From Myrica gale (Eukaryota; Streptophyta; Magnoliopsida; Fagales; Myricaceae): a stretch of 64,000 bases of DNA. Location: contig OZ005602.1 in assembly GCA_963930655.1 (NCBI GenBank), forward strand, positions 20,411,840 to 20,475,839, in the 5' to 3' direction. The position numbers were made by a program, and so were the translations under genes. Below, piece by piece: positions 42,896 to 54,700 of this stretch. The notes beneath the pieces were generated by a model. The model was not told the DNA's origin. It worked only from the letters and a program-made list of their open reading frames with translations, and did no database searches. How positions within the stretch are numbered: position 1 is the first letter of the stretch; every line of letters starts with the position of its first letter.

Positions 42896-44356
42896 TTATT
42901 AAATCAAGCCAAAGTTAAAAAGCCCCACAAATGCAATAATAAAACAATTCATAGTTAAAAAGCCTTGAAATAATAAGACAAGCTCAAGTTAAAAGTCCTA
43001 AAAAAACTAAGATTTTGGGCCCATAACCAGCCCAAATGAATTGACGGAATTCTGACATCCGGTACCGGGATTGCCGAAATTCCGACAGTTCCCGGACCGG
43101 AACCGGTACCTTGCCCTATTCCCCCTAAACTATGACTTTGTTACGATTTCATCTCCGAACGATTTTGAGTGTTAAATTGAACGGAATCCGTCTCATGTGC
43201 CTCTTGGGGATACACATAATTCACCGTGATTAAGAACAAAAGCCAAGTAAAAAACTGTTGCTTTCCAAAAGCTGTTAATTTGAAAACCCTTCATTTTTTT
43301 AGGAACACAACATTTAAGCTACTCTAAGGTTCCTAGGATTTAACGATTTAAAGGAGCAAAAAAAACATATGGGAAACCAAAAACATTAAGCATGCACTTA
43401 TAAGGGGACTCTCTGCGAATTCTTCAATCACCCAAGATCAACGACACTCAAATCCAAACCAAAAAGGGATAATTAATGATTCGAAGGTTGAGTTCTTCGT
43501 GCACATACCAGCTGAGTTTTTTAGAATGAAGTTGGGGGTGGTTGAAGAGAACAGACGGAAGTTAGAGAAAAAACAAGGAGCAGCAAAAAAAACAGGGAGA
43601 GATCTTGACCAGTTCGTGAGTTCTTTGTGCGACTTGAGAGTTGAGATCTCCGTGCGATATTTTCGAGTTGAAATTCAGAGGTAAGTTACGCAAAACGACA
43701 TTTTTTCTGTCTGTGTGCGTAATTTTTTTTTTAAAAAAAATTATAGGGGCATAACAGTCTTTTAATATTATGAAGGGTATAACGGTATTTTAATGAGGGG
43801 AGATGGTCACATGAAAAACACACAAGACAGATTTTGTTCAATTTAACACTCAAAATCATTCAGAGGACGGAATCGCAACAAAGTTATAGTTTAGAAGGTG
43901 AGTTGTAACGAATCATAGTTTACGGGGTAAATGAGACGTGAGTGATAGAAGGATATTTGTAATTTGCCCTTAATCTTTTGTATTAAAGTCTAAAAAATTA
44001 AAGTTGATGTGTAACTCTAGTTTATGTAAAATTTATTTATTACTTACCAAACAATTTTTAAATCTATATATCTGTTTAAAAAATTATGTTTTCATATGAA
44101 TGAAAAAATTAAAATACTTCACTTAGAAGTTATTGCTTAGGCCTCGATTGTTATTTAGCCAGCCCTGCCTATTGATACAGGCAGTCTGACAAGGGAAATG
44201 TCCAGTAGCTTTTTTTTTCACTATCAATAGAAGAAACTAAGGTAAGAAAAAGATAGAAGTGAAAAACTAATTATTTATGAAAAAAAAATTATTTTTAATT
44301 TTAAACCCAAAAAAAGGTTCTTTTTTAATTTTGCCGAAAAAGAATGCAGTTCCCTA

Positions 44357-44663
44357 AGGTATGTTCGTTTTCATCATTTTTTTAGGATTCTAAGTATTTT
44401 CACAATTCTACCACCGAACATATTCAGAATTCAAACACAAAAACCAATACATTTTACACAATCTCCAACAACTTTTTAATTTTTTATTCAACATAAATTT
44501 TCTCTCTCTATACTTTTTCACATAACTCCAATACTTTTTTATTAAACAATTACATCAAATCATTTCTCTCTCCACTTTACACAAACACCAATAAAACACT
44601 ATTCAACATAAAAATTCACAACTTCTCTAAAATCCTACATTTTTTCTCAAAACGAACATCACC
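44357..44663. mobile_element. PIF/Harbinger-like MITE upstream of H2B, unit C only
   Basis: Ends AGGTATGTTCGTTTT and inverted GGTGATGTTCGTTTT, flanked by CTA on both sides (44354-44356 and 44664-44666). Unit D runs from AGTTCCCTCG into TTTCCGAACC at about 56115 without it. Confidence 0.88.
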
Positions 44664-44715
44664 CTAGTTTCCGAACCTTACCGCGCGAGCCAAACATGAC
44701 CGGAATGTAAACAAT

Positions 44716-45086
44716 TTTCGCCAGGTAAAATCATCTCGTCCATCTATTATTCACGAGTGGGCGCCAAAGCCATTCAACGGCCAAAAGAATCGCCACGACA
44801 CCAATCCGCAACTAAAACAACATAACCAGTTCAAGCTCCCGCACGTTTCAATGCACCTCAGCCGTCGATTCACTCATTTCCTAAAATCACTCAACGGCAT
44901 AAATACACGCCAAGTCATCGATCCTCGTGAAACTCCCTTTACCCAATACCAAATCACATCTTTTCTCTATAAAACATCTTTTCCGACTCGTCCTCTCTCA
45001 CCACAACCCTAATCGGAAAAGATCCCTGCCCGTTCAAATTGTAGTTTTACAGTCTCTCTGTCGCTCTAATTCCTCAGAAATTTCCG
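44716..45086 (+). promoter_or_regulatory. H2B promoter and leader, unit C
   Basis: Contains CCATTCAACGGCC, CCGTCGATTC (a plant histone promoter motif) at about 44863, an ACCCAATACC CCAAT-like box, TATAAAA at 44968-44974 and a telo-box AACCCTAA at 45005-45012 in the leader. The arrangement indicates S-phase or proliferation-linked expression. Confidence 0.8.
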
Positions 45087-45536
45087 ATGGCACCCAAAGC
45101 AGCTGAGAAGAAGCCTGCAGAGAAGAAGCCGGCGGAGGAGAAGAAATCAACGGTGGCGGAGAAGGCTCCGGCAGAGAAGAAGCCCAAGGCCGGCAAGAAG
45201 CTCCCGAAGGAAGGCGGAGCAGGAGTCACGGAGAAGAAGAAGAAGCGGACTAAGAAGAGCGTGGAGACGTACAAGATCTACATCTTTAAAGTCCTCAAGC
45301 AGGTCCACCCCGATATTGGGATCTCCAGCAAGGCCATGGGTATCATGAACAGTTTCATCAACGACATCTTCGAGAAGCTCGCTCAGGAGGCTTCCCGTCT
45401 TGCCAGGTACAACAAAAAGCCTACCATAACCTCCCGGGAGATCCAGACCGCAGTACGCCTCGTGTTGCCCGGTGAGCTCGCCAAACACGCCGTCTCTGAA
45501 GGGACCAAGGCGGTCACCAAATTTACTAGCTCTTGA
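45087..45536 (+). CDS. HTB: Histone H2B (unit C), intronless, intact
   Basis: 149 residues starting [20 protein letters not shown]. The basic Lys/Ala/Pro-rich tail covers residues 1-56, followed by the histone fold ([19 protein letters not shown], then [20 protein letters not shown]). The C-terminal helix ends AVTKFTSS; Lys145 in AVTKF corresponds to the plant H2B mono-ubiquitination site. H2B pairs with H2A in the nucleosome core. Codon third positions are GC-rich compared with the surrounding DNA, as usual for plant histones. The partner at 56936 differs at five nucleotides and one residue. A frame on the opposite strand is a composition shadow. Confidence 0.98.
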   Translation: MAPKAAEKKPAEKKPAEEKKSTVAEKAPAEKKPKAGKKLPKEGGAGVTEKKKKRTKKSVETYKIYIFKVLKQVHPDIGISSKAMGIMNSFINDIFEKLAQEASRLARYNKKPTITSREIQTAVRLVLPGELAKHAVSEGTKAVTKFTSS

Positions 45537-46011
45537 AAAACAGCGGCGGCGGCAGCCGGGGGAGTTACGGAACTCTGTGTATGGTTAGGGTTAGGATTAG
45601 CGTTTGATTAGTAGATGAATGTATCTTAATTTAAGTTTCCTTTGTTTTCTTATCTTGGCTTTTGAATGCGAAGAATGTGTATTGACTCGATCTGGTTGTG
45701 TATGGTGGAAATGAAACTGGATAGTTTTATTTCTCTATTTTTAATCCGTTTTTTTATGTATTATGTAGCATGGATAGCTCTTTTCTCTTGCCAAGTGATA
45801 ATATCTAAATTGTGATCCCTAAGGTGTTCGAAACAATGTCGGAGTTTAAAAACTCTTTATATGTCTTCTCGCCTGGTTTTACTTCCTCTTTGTGAAAACC
45901 GTGGTTGCGGGTGGGTTTTAGTGACGGTCTTCACAGTGGCTTTTGAATGGGGTGTTTTTTCAGTTTGTTTGTGTGCTGTAGAATTTCACACATTATGCGG
46001 AAACAAGATGA
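45537..46011 (+). other. H2B 3' UTR and downstream region
   Basis: The first ~175 bp are almost identical to unit D and contain GGTTAGGGTTAGG, a chance two-repeat telomere-like word. Similarity falls after about 45720. No other feature. Confidence 0.6.
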
Positions 46012-46452
46012 TCAGCGACCAAATGAAATTACCAACCACTTTGCGCTACGGGGGAAACTGAGAGTTGCTTCGAAAGTGGGGAGTTTGAAGAGAAGATTGT
46101 CGAGTATGTTCTGCTGAACTCCGAGCTGTCTCTGGGTTTCTTTAGAGTTGCTAAGCATGGAGTTGATTTCTCTTCTTATAAGCATGAGCTTATTAACTTT
46201 GTTTCTTTGCAAGTGCAGCATCGTCAATTTCCAAATGGATAAATCTCTCATTGAATTCGATGAAACTCCTGACAATAATTCTACTTGTGCCGTTTTTGCT
46301 ATATCCATAGTGGGTTTGCCTAATACTCTCTTCAAGGTATCTGCCATATTTCCTTCCCTTTGTTTTCCTTCGCCTTCAACAACGTTTGTACCTTCAAAAT
46401 CGGTGATAGCACTGAACACAGATATATTCTCCAAGCAAAAAGGCTGGTTCAT
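46012..46452 (-). pseudogene. Uncharacterised minus-strand frame downstream of H2B, shortened in unit D
   Basis: 146 residues with a helical, charged middle (for example LQRNKVNKLMLIRREINSML). In unit D the corresponding DNA (57867-58061 and flanks) keeps parts of the same reading but the frame is broken up. I do not recognise the family, and plus-strand frames here are also open for about 117 codons, so the coding strand is not certain. Best read as a remnant of an unknown gene that was duplicated together with H2B. Confidence 0.3.
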
Positions 46453-46743
46453 ATTACCTTCCTTAATTTGTCATGGTTTTCTTGGATGGTGTCATACATA
46501 GTCTTGAGGGTGTTCATATCTGTTTTCTTCTTAATTCCTCCCGGTATTCTTGAATACTATCAAAATACATGTAGTGGTGGTGCAGGTTTGGTTGTGGCTG
46601 TCATTGAGCCCACGACACTACTATCTACCAGCGACTGTGATAAGGCAGATGTCTTTTATATGTATTGAGCCCACTACACTACTCAAAGAATGCATTAGCA
46701 AAGAAAAATCACTCAAAAAAATCATATAGAGTTCAAATACCTA

Positions 46744-47145
46744 GGTGATGTTCGTTTTGAAGTTTTTTTGTAGGATTTGGAGTATTTTGTAAATTTTTAG
46801 GTGATGTTAGAGTTGTATTGGTGTTGGTGTAGAAGTTGTTGAGGTGTAAAAAAAGTAATGATGATGTTTAAAGTTGTTTTTTTATATTTAAAATTTATTA
46901 ATTTTTTATTAAAAACTGAATATTTAAAAATATTAAGAAATAAAAAAAATAAAAAACACAAAATAAAAACAGAAAACGACAAAAAACACATGCTGCGGCA
47001 GGGGGACAGGACAGTAACATGCAGGCGACAATATGTAAAAAAAATAAAAATAAAAATAAAAAAATCCTGAAGTTTGATTGCAACATGCCGAACGTGAAAA
47101 AAGTAGGATTCGATTCCTACTTTTTTCTTCGAACCGAACATTGCC
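46744..47145. mobile_element. PIF/Harbinger-like MITE, unit C only
   Basis: 402 bp flanked by CTA (46741-46743 and 47146-47148), with ends GGTGATGTTCGTTTTGAAG and inverted GGCAATGTTCGGTTCGAAG. Unit D shows the empty site CAAATATTTAATTTTTC at about 60781. Confidence 0.9.
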
Positions 47146-47148
47146 CTA

Positions 47149-48970
47149 ATTTTTCATCTAAGGCTTCTACTACCTATATTCTTCCATGCATATCTTTATT
47201 TTGTCAAAGCTCTGTCACATGACATTAGATAGATTCAAAACACTAGAAATTAAAGATTACAAAAAAAAAACCCATTTTACACTCAAACATGCTATACAGC
47301 TATACATGCTCTCACACATCACAAAACCTAACTAAACCTTTACCTTCAGCTTGATGCCTTTTTTTTCTAGGAATCTTTGCCTAAAACGAAAATGAGGTTA
47401 GAATAGAGAAATATGGAGTTTAGAAGATGAAAAATAGAGAAAAGGTGAGGAGAACCCACTGATTTAGCCGTGGGGTCCAAAACCCTCCTTCCTCTCCTAC
47501 TCTTCTTCTTCTTCCTCTGCTCCTCTCTTTCTCTCTCTATCTCTCATATTCTCTTTCTAACAGCCAAACAAATGAGCAACTCTCTCTTCCTCACACCTAT
47601 TTAAACCCTTCGTTAAGTATGACTTAAATGCTAGGGTTAAAGGCTATTAAGTAGGATTAAATGATTGCTAGAAAAGTTAACTAAAGATGCAATTTAACAG
47701 ATTGGCCAAGGTACCACCAAGGGTGGTGGCTTAATGGTGTGTGGGATGCAATTCTAAAGTGGGGAATCATAGTAGCCCTATTATGCTCTGGTGTTCCCGT
47801 GCTATGTGAAATTTTTGAGTCAAAGTGGCGACAAGCTTCGACATGACTATATGACAAGCTTCGACATGACTATATGATGCTCCATCCCCCTAAGGACCTT
47901 TTTTTTTGCTTAGAAAAAAACCAATTGGCCAAGGTGTGCGGCAAGGGCAGTTTTGGCTAAGTGTAAAAAAGATTCTTAATGCCTTGATTTTTTTTAATGC
48001 CTTAATTAATCTCACCTAAGTTAGGTTAAAAGAACACTAAACATCCGACCACATATAACCCTAATGGGCTTGTCATTTGAGTTCCTCAAAGCCTAAATTC
48101 TAAGGCCCAAAAGTCTTCTCCCAAAGTCCAATTATAAGTCCAGATTTTTTCTCAACAAGTGGGCTCACACTGTAGCCCAACAAAAGTGGCGAAAGGCTTG
48201 GTCAAACCTAGGTCTAATTTAGGAATTAATTTCCTAATTAGTAGTTTTTAAAGGATTATAACTAAGGCACTTTATACAAAAGAAAAGTCACATTATTTCT
48301 TAAAAAAATATAAATTCTGGTATTTAAATTATTGAACAAAAATAATTATTAATTAAAATTATTAACAACATGATTTCTCGTATTAACAATTTTAATCACA
48401 AAAGGGCAATAAATTATAATTAAGTCAAGAAAGGATATAAATGATATTTCTTAAATAATTCCCACATCAAATAAAATAAGCATCCAAACTAAGCAAGTAA
48501 AAATTAAATATCAAGATTGAAACCAAAATCTCTATAAAACTAAATAAAATCACTTTACGTAGTTTAATAAGATAGTTTTTAGGGAAAATAATAGGGAGGA
48601 GCGTTACAGAAAGTCTTATAAAATAAGAGAAGCCTTCGACGGAGAGAAAAAATTAAGTTTCAAAGATGAGACATTTAAGTCCAAGAGCTTGTAATGATTT
48701 TTGAAATAAGAATACTGTTTTTTTAGGAAAAGTTGCTTTATAGAAAGATAACTTATATATATTTTTTATAGATCTAATCAGAAAATAAGGAAAATACTTT
48801 CTATAAAAAAGATTTTTGTCTGCCAAAATTGTCCTAATAACTCTAAAATAATCACCCTCCTCGTTAAATCATCTATTTTATAAAAGTAAATATAAAAAAT
48901 TCACTCAAATCATCGCTATCCACTTTTTCACCGATTCTCGTATACAAAATTTTGATGCCACAGCCCTCCT
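47149..48970. other. Unassigned duplicated noncoding block, unit C
   Basis: Matches 60795-62640. Recurrent words such as AACCCACTGATTTAGCCGTGGG and TTATTAAAC-rich AT tracts, with no coding frame and no clear termini. Could be an old repeat, but the family is unknown. Confidence 0.4.
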
Positions 48971-49133
48971 AAAATAAAACAGACCGTTAGATTTTATGCT
49001 CGGGAGAGATCTGCCGCCTACATGGTTTCCGTATTCCCGCTCCTTGTTTCTTTAAATACTTGCCCTTTGAAGTTTTAACTAACGTCTCTCTCACTCTCAA
49101 GAAACACTATTATCTGTAGTCAAACTTCAGGTC

Positions 49134-50620
49134 ATGGGATCTCCCGGAACCTCTAAGGTCAACAACAACACCGCCCCAGTACGTCTTCTCCAGATCTTGC
49201 TCCCAACGAAGTAGTTGAGTTTCGAAACACTACTGCAATTTGACTGTCTCTTTGTTGAACATTCCATTAGAAGGAAACTCTGTTGTGGATTCCAGCTTTT
49301 ATTTCGTCGTTGTGTTTAATTTCTTTCAAATCATTATCTGTTGGGTATATGATTGATATGGGTTTGTGTTTTGGTTTGCTTGTTCTAAAAAATTAAATAA
49401 TTCAAAAACGGAAGTTTGCTTAGTCGGTCGAGTTAAGATCCGAATTGGGCTTTAGTTAAGATCCGATGGGCGTTGTGTATCTGACTGGAATTGATGAACC
49501 ATTTTAGTGTAGCGAATTTATGAAGTGTTGAACTCTTTGATTTCTAAAGGTAATACTTATAAGTGTTTCCGTCTATTTCCGGAATCCCCTATGTATAATT
49601 ATCTGGAGAGTCCACCACCGATGGCGCTACGGAATGCTATAGATGTAGCACATGAGCTACCTGTGTTCAATTCTCCTCCTCTTGCATTCACATTACTACA
49701 CGCAACAAGTTTGCCGAACATGTCTTTTATCAATTTTTTTATATTGTCTTGTTCTTTTGTTTAAAGTTTGATGGGCAAGAATGATTTTTGGCTTGGATAT
49801 TGATTACATGACAATAATAATGATTATCCGATCTCAAAACCTTCGGCCAACCAGTGCAGAAATGTCCCTTAATTATGGCAGAGACAAGAAAGCTACAGGT
49901 GGTCCTAGTGAATATGAAGAGTCTGTTGCACAGTTCTGCAGGTGGTTAAGCGCTGATACAGACTTTGATAAGTATCCAAAAACCCAACCCTGCCTTTCCT
50001 CAGGATGTGTTGATCAATACTTGGCTGATTCTTTGGCAGTGGATTCTGTGAATTCTGCAGATGCATCACTAAATGAGTTAATTGAGCGTGTGTCATACTA
50101 AATGAGTTAATTAATACTCTTTCTATGTAATTGTTGACTCAATCACTATGATTCTTTAGAAAGACAACTTTGAGCTCCAATGAGGGTGATGTCAAGCATT
50201 GCAATTGTACGAAGACTCCATGCTTGAAACTGTAAGTAAATATACATAAAAAATTAATCAATTTAAATTTTGATATCATATATAATTATTTTTTTCCAAT
50301 TATTGTGAATGCTTTTCTACTACATGGTACTGTGCTAAGTCTTGTGCTTTTCAAGGGTGTCATAACAAACTTGACTATGAAAATACAGTTCTTGAAACAA
50401 GACAGGTGATTGCATCCCGCAACCAACTTGCATTTGCTTCCAAGATTGAGCAACTCGTGTCGAAATTATTTCTAGTGTCGAAATTAGTAACTTGATGTAT
50501 TGGAGTTTTCCAAAATAGGAAGGGGGAACTTGTGCGACACCATCCTCAGGGAGGCACAAGATAGGCTACAATTGCAAAATGTCAATGTGCGAGAAGAAAT
50601 ATTGTGAATGCTTTCAGGTC
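49134..50620 (+). pseudogene. TSO1/TCX-like CXC-domain gene fragment
   Basis: Begins with MGSPGTSKVNNNTAP followed by a GTACGT donor at 49179. A second exon-like stretch (49575-49730) carries ESPMYNYLESPPP and NSPPLAF, matching the N-terminal SPVFNYI...FNSLSFASPP pattern of TCX proteins. Near 50190-50620 come CNCTKTPCLKL, then YCECFSTTWYCAKSC and CHNKLDY (first CXC repeat), then [20 protein letters not shown] (start of the second CXC repeat), where it stops. Functional TCX proteins bind CHR-type DNA elements with two complete CXC repeats. Here the second repeat is cut short, an in-frame stop precedes the first CXC block, and the acceptor before YCEC lacks AG. So it is a truncated, decayed gene copy. 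Unit D lacks it. Confidence 0.8.
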
Positions 50621-50745
50621 ATGGATAACCCTGTACTGGACTGGAGTATACCGGTCTCGGTCCGATTTGTCTAAAATCGGTCCATTTTTACCGGTTTTGA
50701 CCAAAACCGGTCCGGCCGGTTTGGTGTACAGGCCTAGACCCAGGA
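50621..50745. mobile_element. Terminal fragment of a GGTCCGG-type hAT-like element
   Basis: GGATAACCCTGTACTGGACT, TATACCGGTCTCGGTCCG and GGTGTACAGGCCTA resemble the right half of the element at 13626-13900. It directly abuts the broken edge of the CXC gene fragment, so it may mark the break. Confidence 0.65.
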
Positions 50746-51792
50746 CTCAAGTTGAGGGGGCAAAGTCTTAAGGAGAAATGATAAATTTTCTTCTTTTTTC
50801 CCCCAATGTGATACAAAAAGTGTCTTAAAGATAATTTTTTTTACTATGTTAGGAGTATTAGACGATTCCACCCTGACTGAGTTTTTTTTATCAAAAACTT
50901 ATTCATTATCTAAACAAAACGAAAATTCATCAATCAATTCACTAATCAAAATTAAAGAACAATGACATTCAACAAATTACAATTGACAATGTGTGAGTAA
51001 ACAATCCCGAAATCCAATTCAGCATAGACTTGATTGAGCAGAAATTTGTAGCTTAAGTTCACAAAGTGTCTGCATGGCTTTGACATGGGCAATCAATTGA
51101 TGAACATAGCATTAAGGATAAAATCTAATTAATATACACAACATCAGCAACAATAAGTAAATATGTTTAGAAATAAAGAATTGATTCAATTTTCAGGAAA
51201 ATTTAGAAGTCAGAGACTCAACTTCCGTACAAGTCGTAACACACTTCTTTGCTAAGGACCTGAGAATTGTGTTTGTAAAAAATATACTTTTTTGCCAAAA
51301 AAGAAATCCACTTAGCACCTTATTTCGAGTACAATTATTTGGTTGGTTTAGAAATTTCCAATCTTTCATAATCAGAAACATGAGAAACCCAAAACATACC
51401 GATACATATCTTTCTCCTCACTTTCTCCGTTAAAAACACAAATATTGCACTGAAACTGCTTTGAAAATTCTTGAAAGAGCATAGTCACAAACTTATCCTA
51501 ACCCACAACAGAAACATAAATATCAAACAAAAACATTCAAATAGGACAAAATAATCAATTCTATTTCATTCAAAATAAGGACAAAATAGATATATAAATA
51601 AAATAATAATAAATGATAGAACGGAGGAGCGGGGTCAATTTTATTTCATTCAAAATAAGGACAAAACACATGTAAAAAGAAATTGACTGCATGGAGAGGG
51701 CGACCACGCCCTTTGCCCCCTCCATCTGCTAGGAGCAACCATAAGAAATTCTGTCTTTAATATGATTGGTAAGGAATTCGTAAAGTGGTGTC

Positions 51793-54700
51793 ACAAAATG
51801 AGGTATGTAGAGTTCCATCTAGTTGCAACATCAAGTTTTAATAAACTTTTGCATGGATCTTTTTTCTTCTCTGCACAAAGCCTAAATCTCTGAAGCCTTG
51901 TAAGAGAGGATATCACATACCTTACAATATTGCGAACCCTAACAATTGAATAATCTACATCATTCATTCCCTCATTCACAATAAGATTCAAGATATGGAC
52001 ACAATACCTCATGTGAATGTATGCGTGTCCATTAATTGTTCCCTCACTAGACAATGTTCTTTTCTTCAACAAAGCAATGACAGTATCATTAGATGTGACA
52101 TTGTCAACTATGATGGTAAGATACCTATCGATTCTCCACTCCAACATACTTTCTTATAATTCTCTCCCAATTGTCTCTCTTTGATGATTTTGAACTTCAC
52201 AGAAAGAGAGAATTCTTTTATGCAAAGTCCAACCACTATCAATAAAATGAGCAGTGACACACATATAATTCACATTTTGAATAGAAGTCCATGTGTCGGT
52301 GGTGAAATAAACCCTAATTTCCTCTCTGACAAACAAATCTCTCAACTTGTCCCTCTCCTCACGATACACCCTTATACATTCTCTCATCATAGTATAGCGG
52401 GAAGGTATAGGAAACCTAGGCTCAATAATCCTCACAAAGTCTTTAAACCCTTGAACCTCCACTATAAGAAAAGGTAACCATCATCCTAGCAAGGGCTTGT
52501 CAGATCTTATTCTCATTATACTTGGCTAATCTCATATTCTTTTCAGTGTAATCAACTGACTTTGATGCCTCAAAACTCAGGAAAGATTGACCCTTCTCGG
52601 CCTTAGTTTTCAATCGGTTGTATTTCCCACATCTCTTTAAGTGGTTCAACAAGGATGATGTGCCTTGATTTTTTTAGTGGCACTTGAGAGACTCACCACA
52701 ATAATTACACAAGCACAAAGATCCATTAGGATCTGAAGTGAAATCCTTTGTGAAGTGATCCCACGCTTTGGATCTATTACTTTGGGACCTAGTTAATGGT
52801 GGTCGTCCATTAGTACGCCTAACCTCTGTAGATTGACCCCTAGAACCTCCAATATTAGTAGGGTCTACATTTGCCTCTAGGCCCTCAACCTGAATGGGAG
52901 GGCTAGAAGGCAACATCATGGGAGAACTTGGATTAGATCTGGCGCCCGATGTAGGCGTACCAATGATGATATCGTCAATATCCAAGTCAATGTTTGTTAC
53001 TTGTTATATCTAAAATAAATTTTATTCACTCCGTATCAACCTGAATGAGAGGACTAGAAGACAACATCATGGGAGAACTTGGAATAGATACGGCGCCCAA
53101 TGTAGGCGTACCAGTGATGATATCGTCAATATCCAAGTCAATGTTATCCATTTGATACAGAGTGAATAAAATTCATTTTAAATATAACAACTAACAAGTA
53201 ACAAACAACTGAAAATTAACAAATTTCAAAAAGGAAATGAATTTAATCTCAAACGTTGTTCTCCAAATGCACCTATGCAACACATTAGTTGCATGATATT
53301 CATTGATTTGAGAACGGTTCTTTGGCTTCACTTAGATTAAATATTATAGAAATAAAGTATTAACTATTATGTAATAAAATAAAGTAATAATATCATAGAG
53401 ATTAGAGAGATCCCTCATTGATGAGGACAAACTTCGTTACACTTTAGATTAGACAGAAGACATCAACAAAGATTAGGAAAATATTAAACTAAAGTATAAC
53501 CCAACGTAACAAAGAGCATAAGAGCTTAAACTAAAAAGTGAAGCCATAATAGAATTTTGTTTCAAAAACTAAGTTTAATTTGCTTGGATAAATAAAAATA
53601 CGATTCAATAAAAAGTGAGTAAACAATCCAATCCAACAACGAACCGCAAGGCACAAATACAACAATCCATATAACCAACACTCCAATCTCTCCGAGCCAT
53701 CCAATCTCCAACAAAAACAACACTCCACAAAACTAGCAATATAAACCATTCGAGAGTTCTGACCTCCAAACTCCAAAAGAAACACAATGGAATTATGGAA
53801 GCAAGCAAAATATTTCACAAATTTAGAATCTCATACCTAATTACCTTAAATGAGAGCAATCAAGCAACTTAGCAACAATTAAGACTAACCGAAATTCCTA
53901 AAAAAATGCAACCAATGTTACCACTTACCAAAATATAAATGATAAAACAATACAAGTAAAGAACTAATGTTGTTGTAAAATAATAATTGAAGGCTGAATC
54001 AACCACCATAATAATTGTGTTGTCAAATTAAAGAATTAATGTTGTTTAATTAATTTTGCAACATATCCAAAATTCAATTAAACAATTTTTTTACCTACAA
54101 TGGAACGAGCTCTTGAAGAAATGTGCACTAAGAGTGAGCAAAATATAAACTGACATTTTACTTAAGACTATAAAACATGCAAAGAGGATGCTGGAACTTG
54201 GTAGAATAATACTTTGTAAATGAACTTTATTATTATTGCATATTAAGCAACGTAAAAAGCAATATTGCAATCCCATCAGAGCAACCAAAAGAATTTTAAA
54301 AATATAAATTAAGCATACTTTGAAATATATGCAATTGGCCGAAAGATTCAAGAACTCACTGCAAATGTCAATGTGAAAGTATATCCAATAAAAGAAGCTA
54401 CCGTTCCAACAAAGAGTTCGCCCTGTCGATGAACCAGATTGCAAAAATGTTTGGAAGTTAGTGAACAAGCGTGAAACAATTCTTTAGAAAAAAATTAGGG
54501 TTAATCGACAAAGAAATTGAATTGACAAAGTAATTTCATACGCTCAGTCACCATACTTGAAGGTTGATTGAATTCGGAGAGAGAGGAGAGCCTAGAAATT
54601 AAGGTTAAGCCATGAGGTGTCGTGAGGTGAGGCTGTGAGTTAGGGCAGAGCAGAGAGACAGAGAGTGAGTGAGAGAAACAGAGAGAGACTGAGATACGAC

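Larger units (their letters stand above)
40356..43118. mobile_element. hAT-like element nested in the Mutator-like element
   Basis: Flanks TTCCCCCC (40348-40355) and TTCCCCCT (43119-43126). The ends are TAGGGCTTGGCA and, inverted, TAGGGCAAGGTACC, with dense GGTACCGG words just inside. CT-rich leader-like DNA at 40620-40870 and a short frame starting MDPFTSSSNPSVDSQ (41534) resemble the 5' part of an autonomous hAT (RICESLEEPER-type) gene. The transposase core is missing, so this is an internally deleted derivative. Confidence 0.85.
40273..43969. mobile_element. Mutator-like element (outer layer of a three-layer nest)
   Basis: Target duplication TTAATCTCT (40264-40272) and TTAATCTTT (43970-43978). 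The ends TGGCAAATTACAAATA and, inverted, GGGCAAATTACAAATA continue as inverted repeats through GTCTCATTTACC and GTAAACTATGA. Unit D has the unoccupied site (TTAATCTTTT from 55723). About 0.93 kb remains once the inner hAT element is subtracted, and no transposase is seen. Confidence 0.9.
40197..51800 (+). repeat. Older H2B-bearing segmental duplication, unit C
   Basis: Homologous to 55660-63170. Shared landmarks in order: TTTTAGTTTGCAAAC (40200/55663), the TTAGCCAGCCCTGCCTATTGA block (44157/55917), H2B, a decayed downstream frame, GAATGCATTAGCAAAG (46688/60733), and the ATTCAAAATAAGGACAAAAC block (51650/63040). It is expanded by transposons and a gene fragment. Confidence 0.85.

Noticed and set aside
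45074-45488. Minus-strand frames opposite H2B (also at 56923-57337)
   Set aside because: Composition shadows of the GC-rich, Lys-rich H2B coding strand; both match the mirrored codons and have no family.
45574-45595. Telomere-like GGTTAGGGTTAGG in the H2B 3' UTR
   Set aside because: Only two partial repeats, duplicated with the gene. Not an interstitial telomere array.
54091-54468. 125-residue minus-strand frame within the hAT remnant
   Set aside because: Hydrophobic, low-complexity translation of AT-rich DNA between the leader and the transposase start; no transposase similarity.
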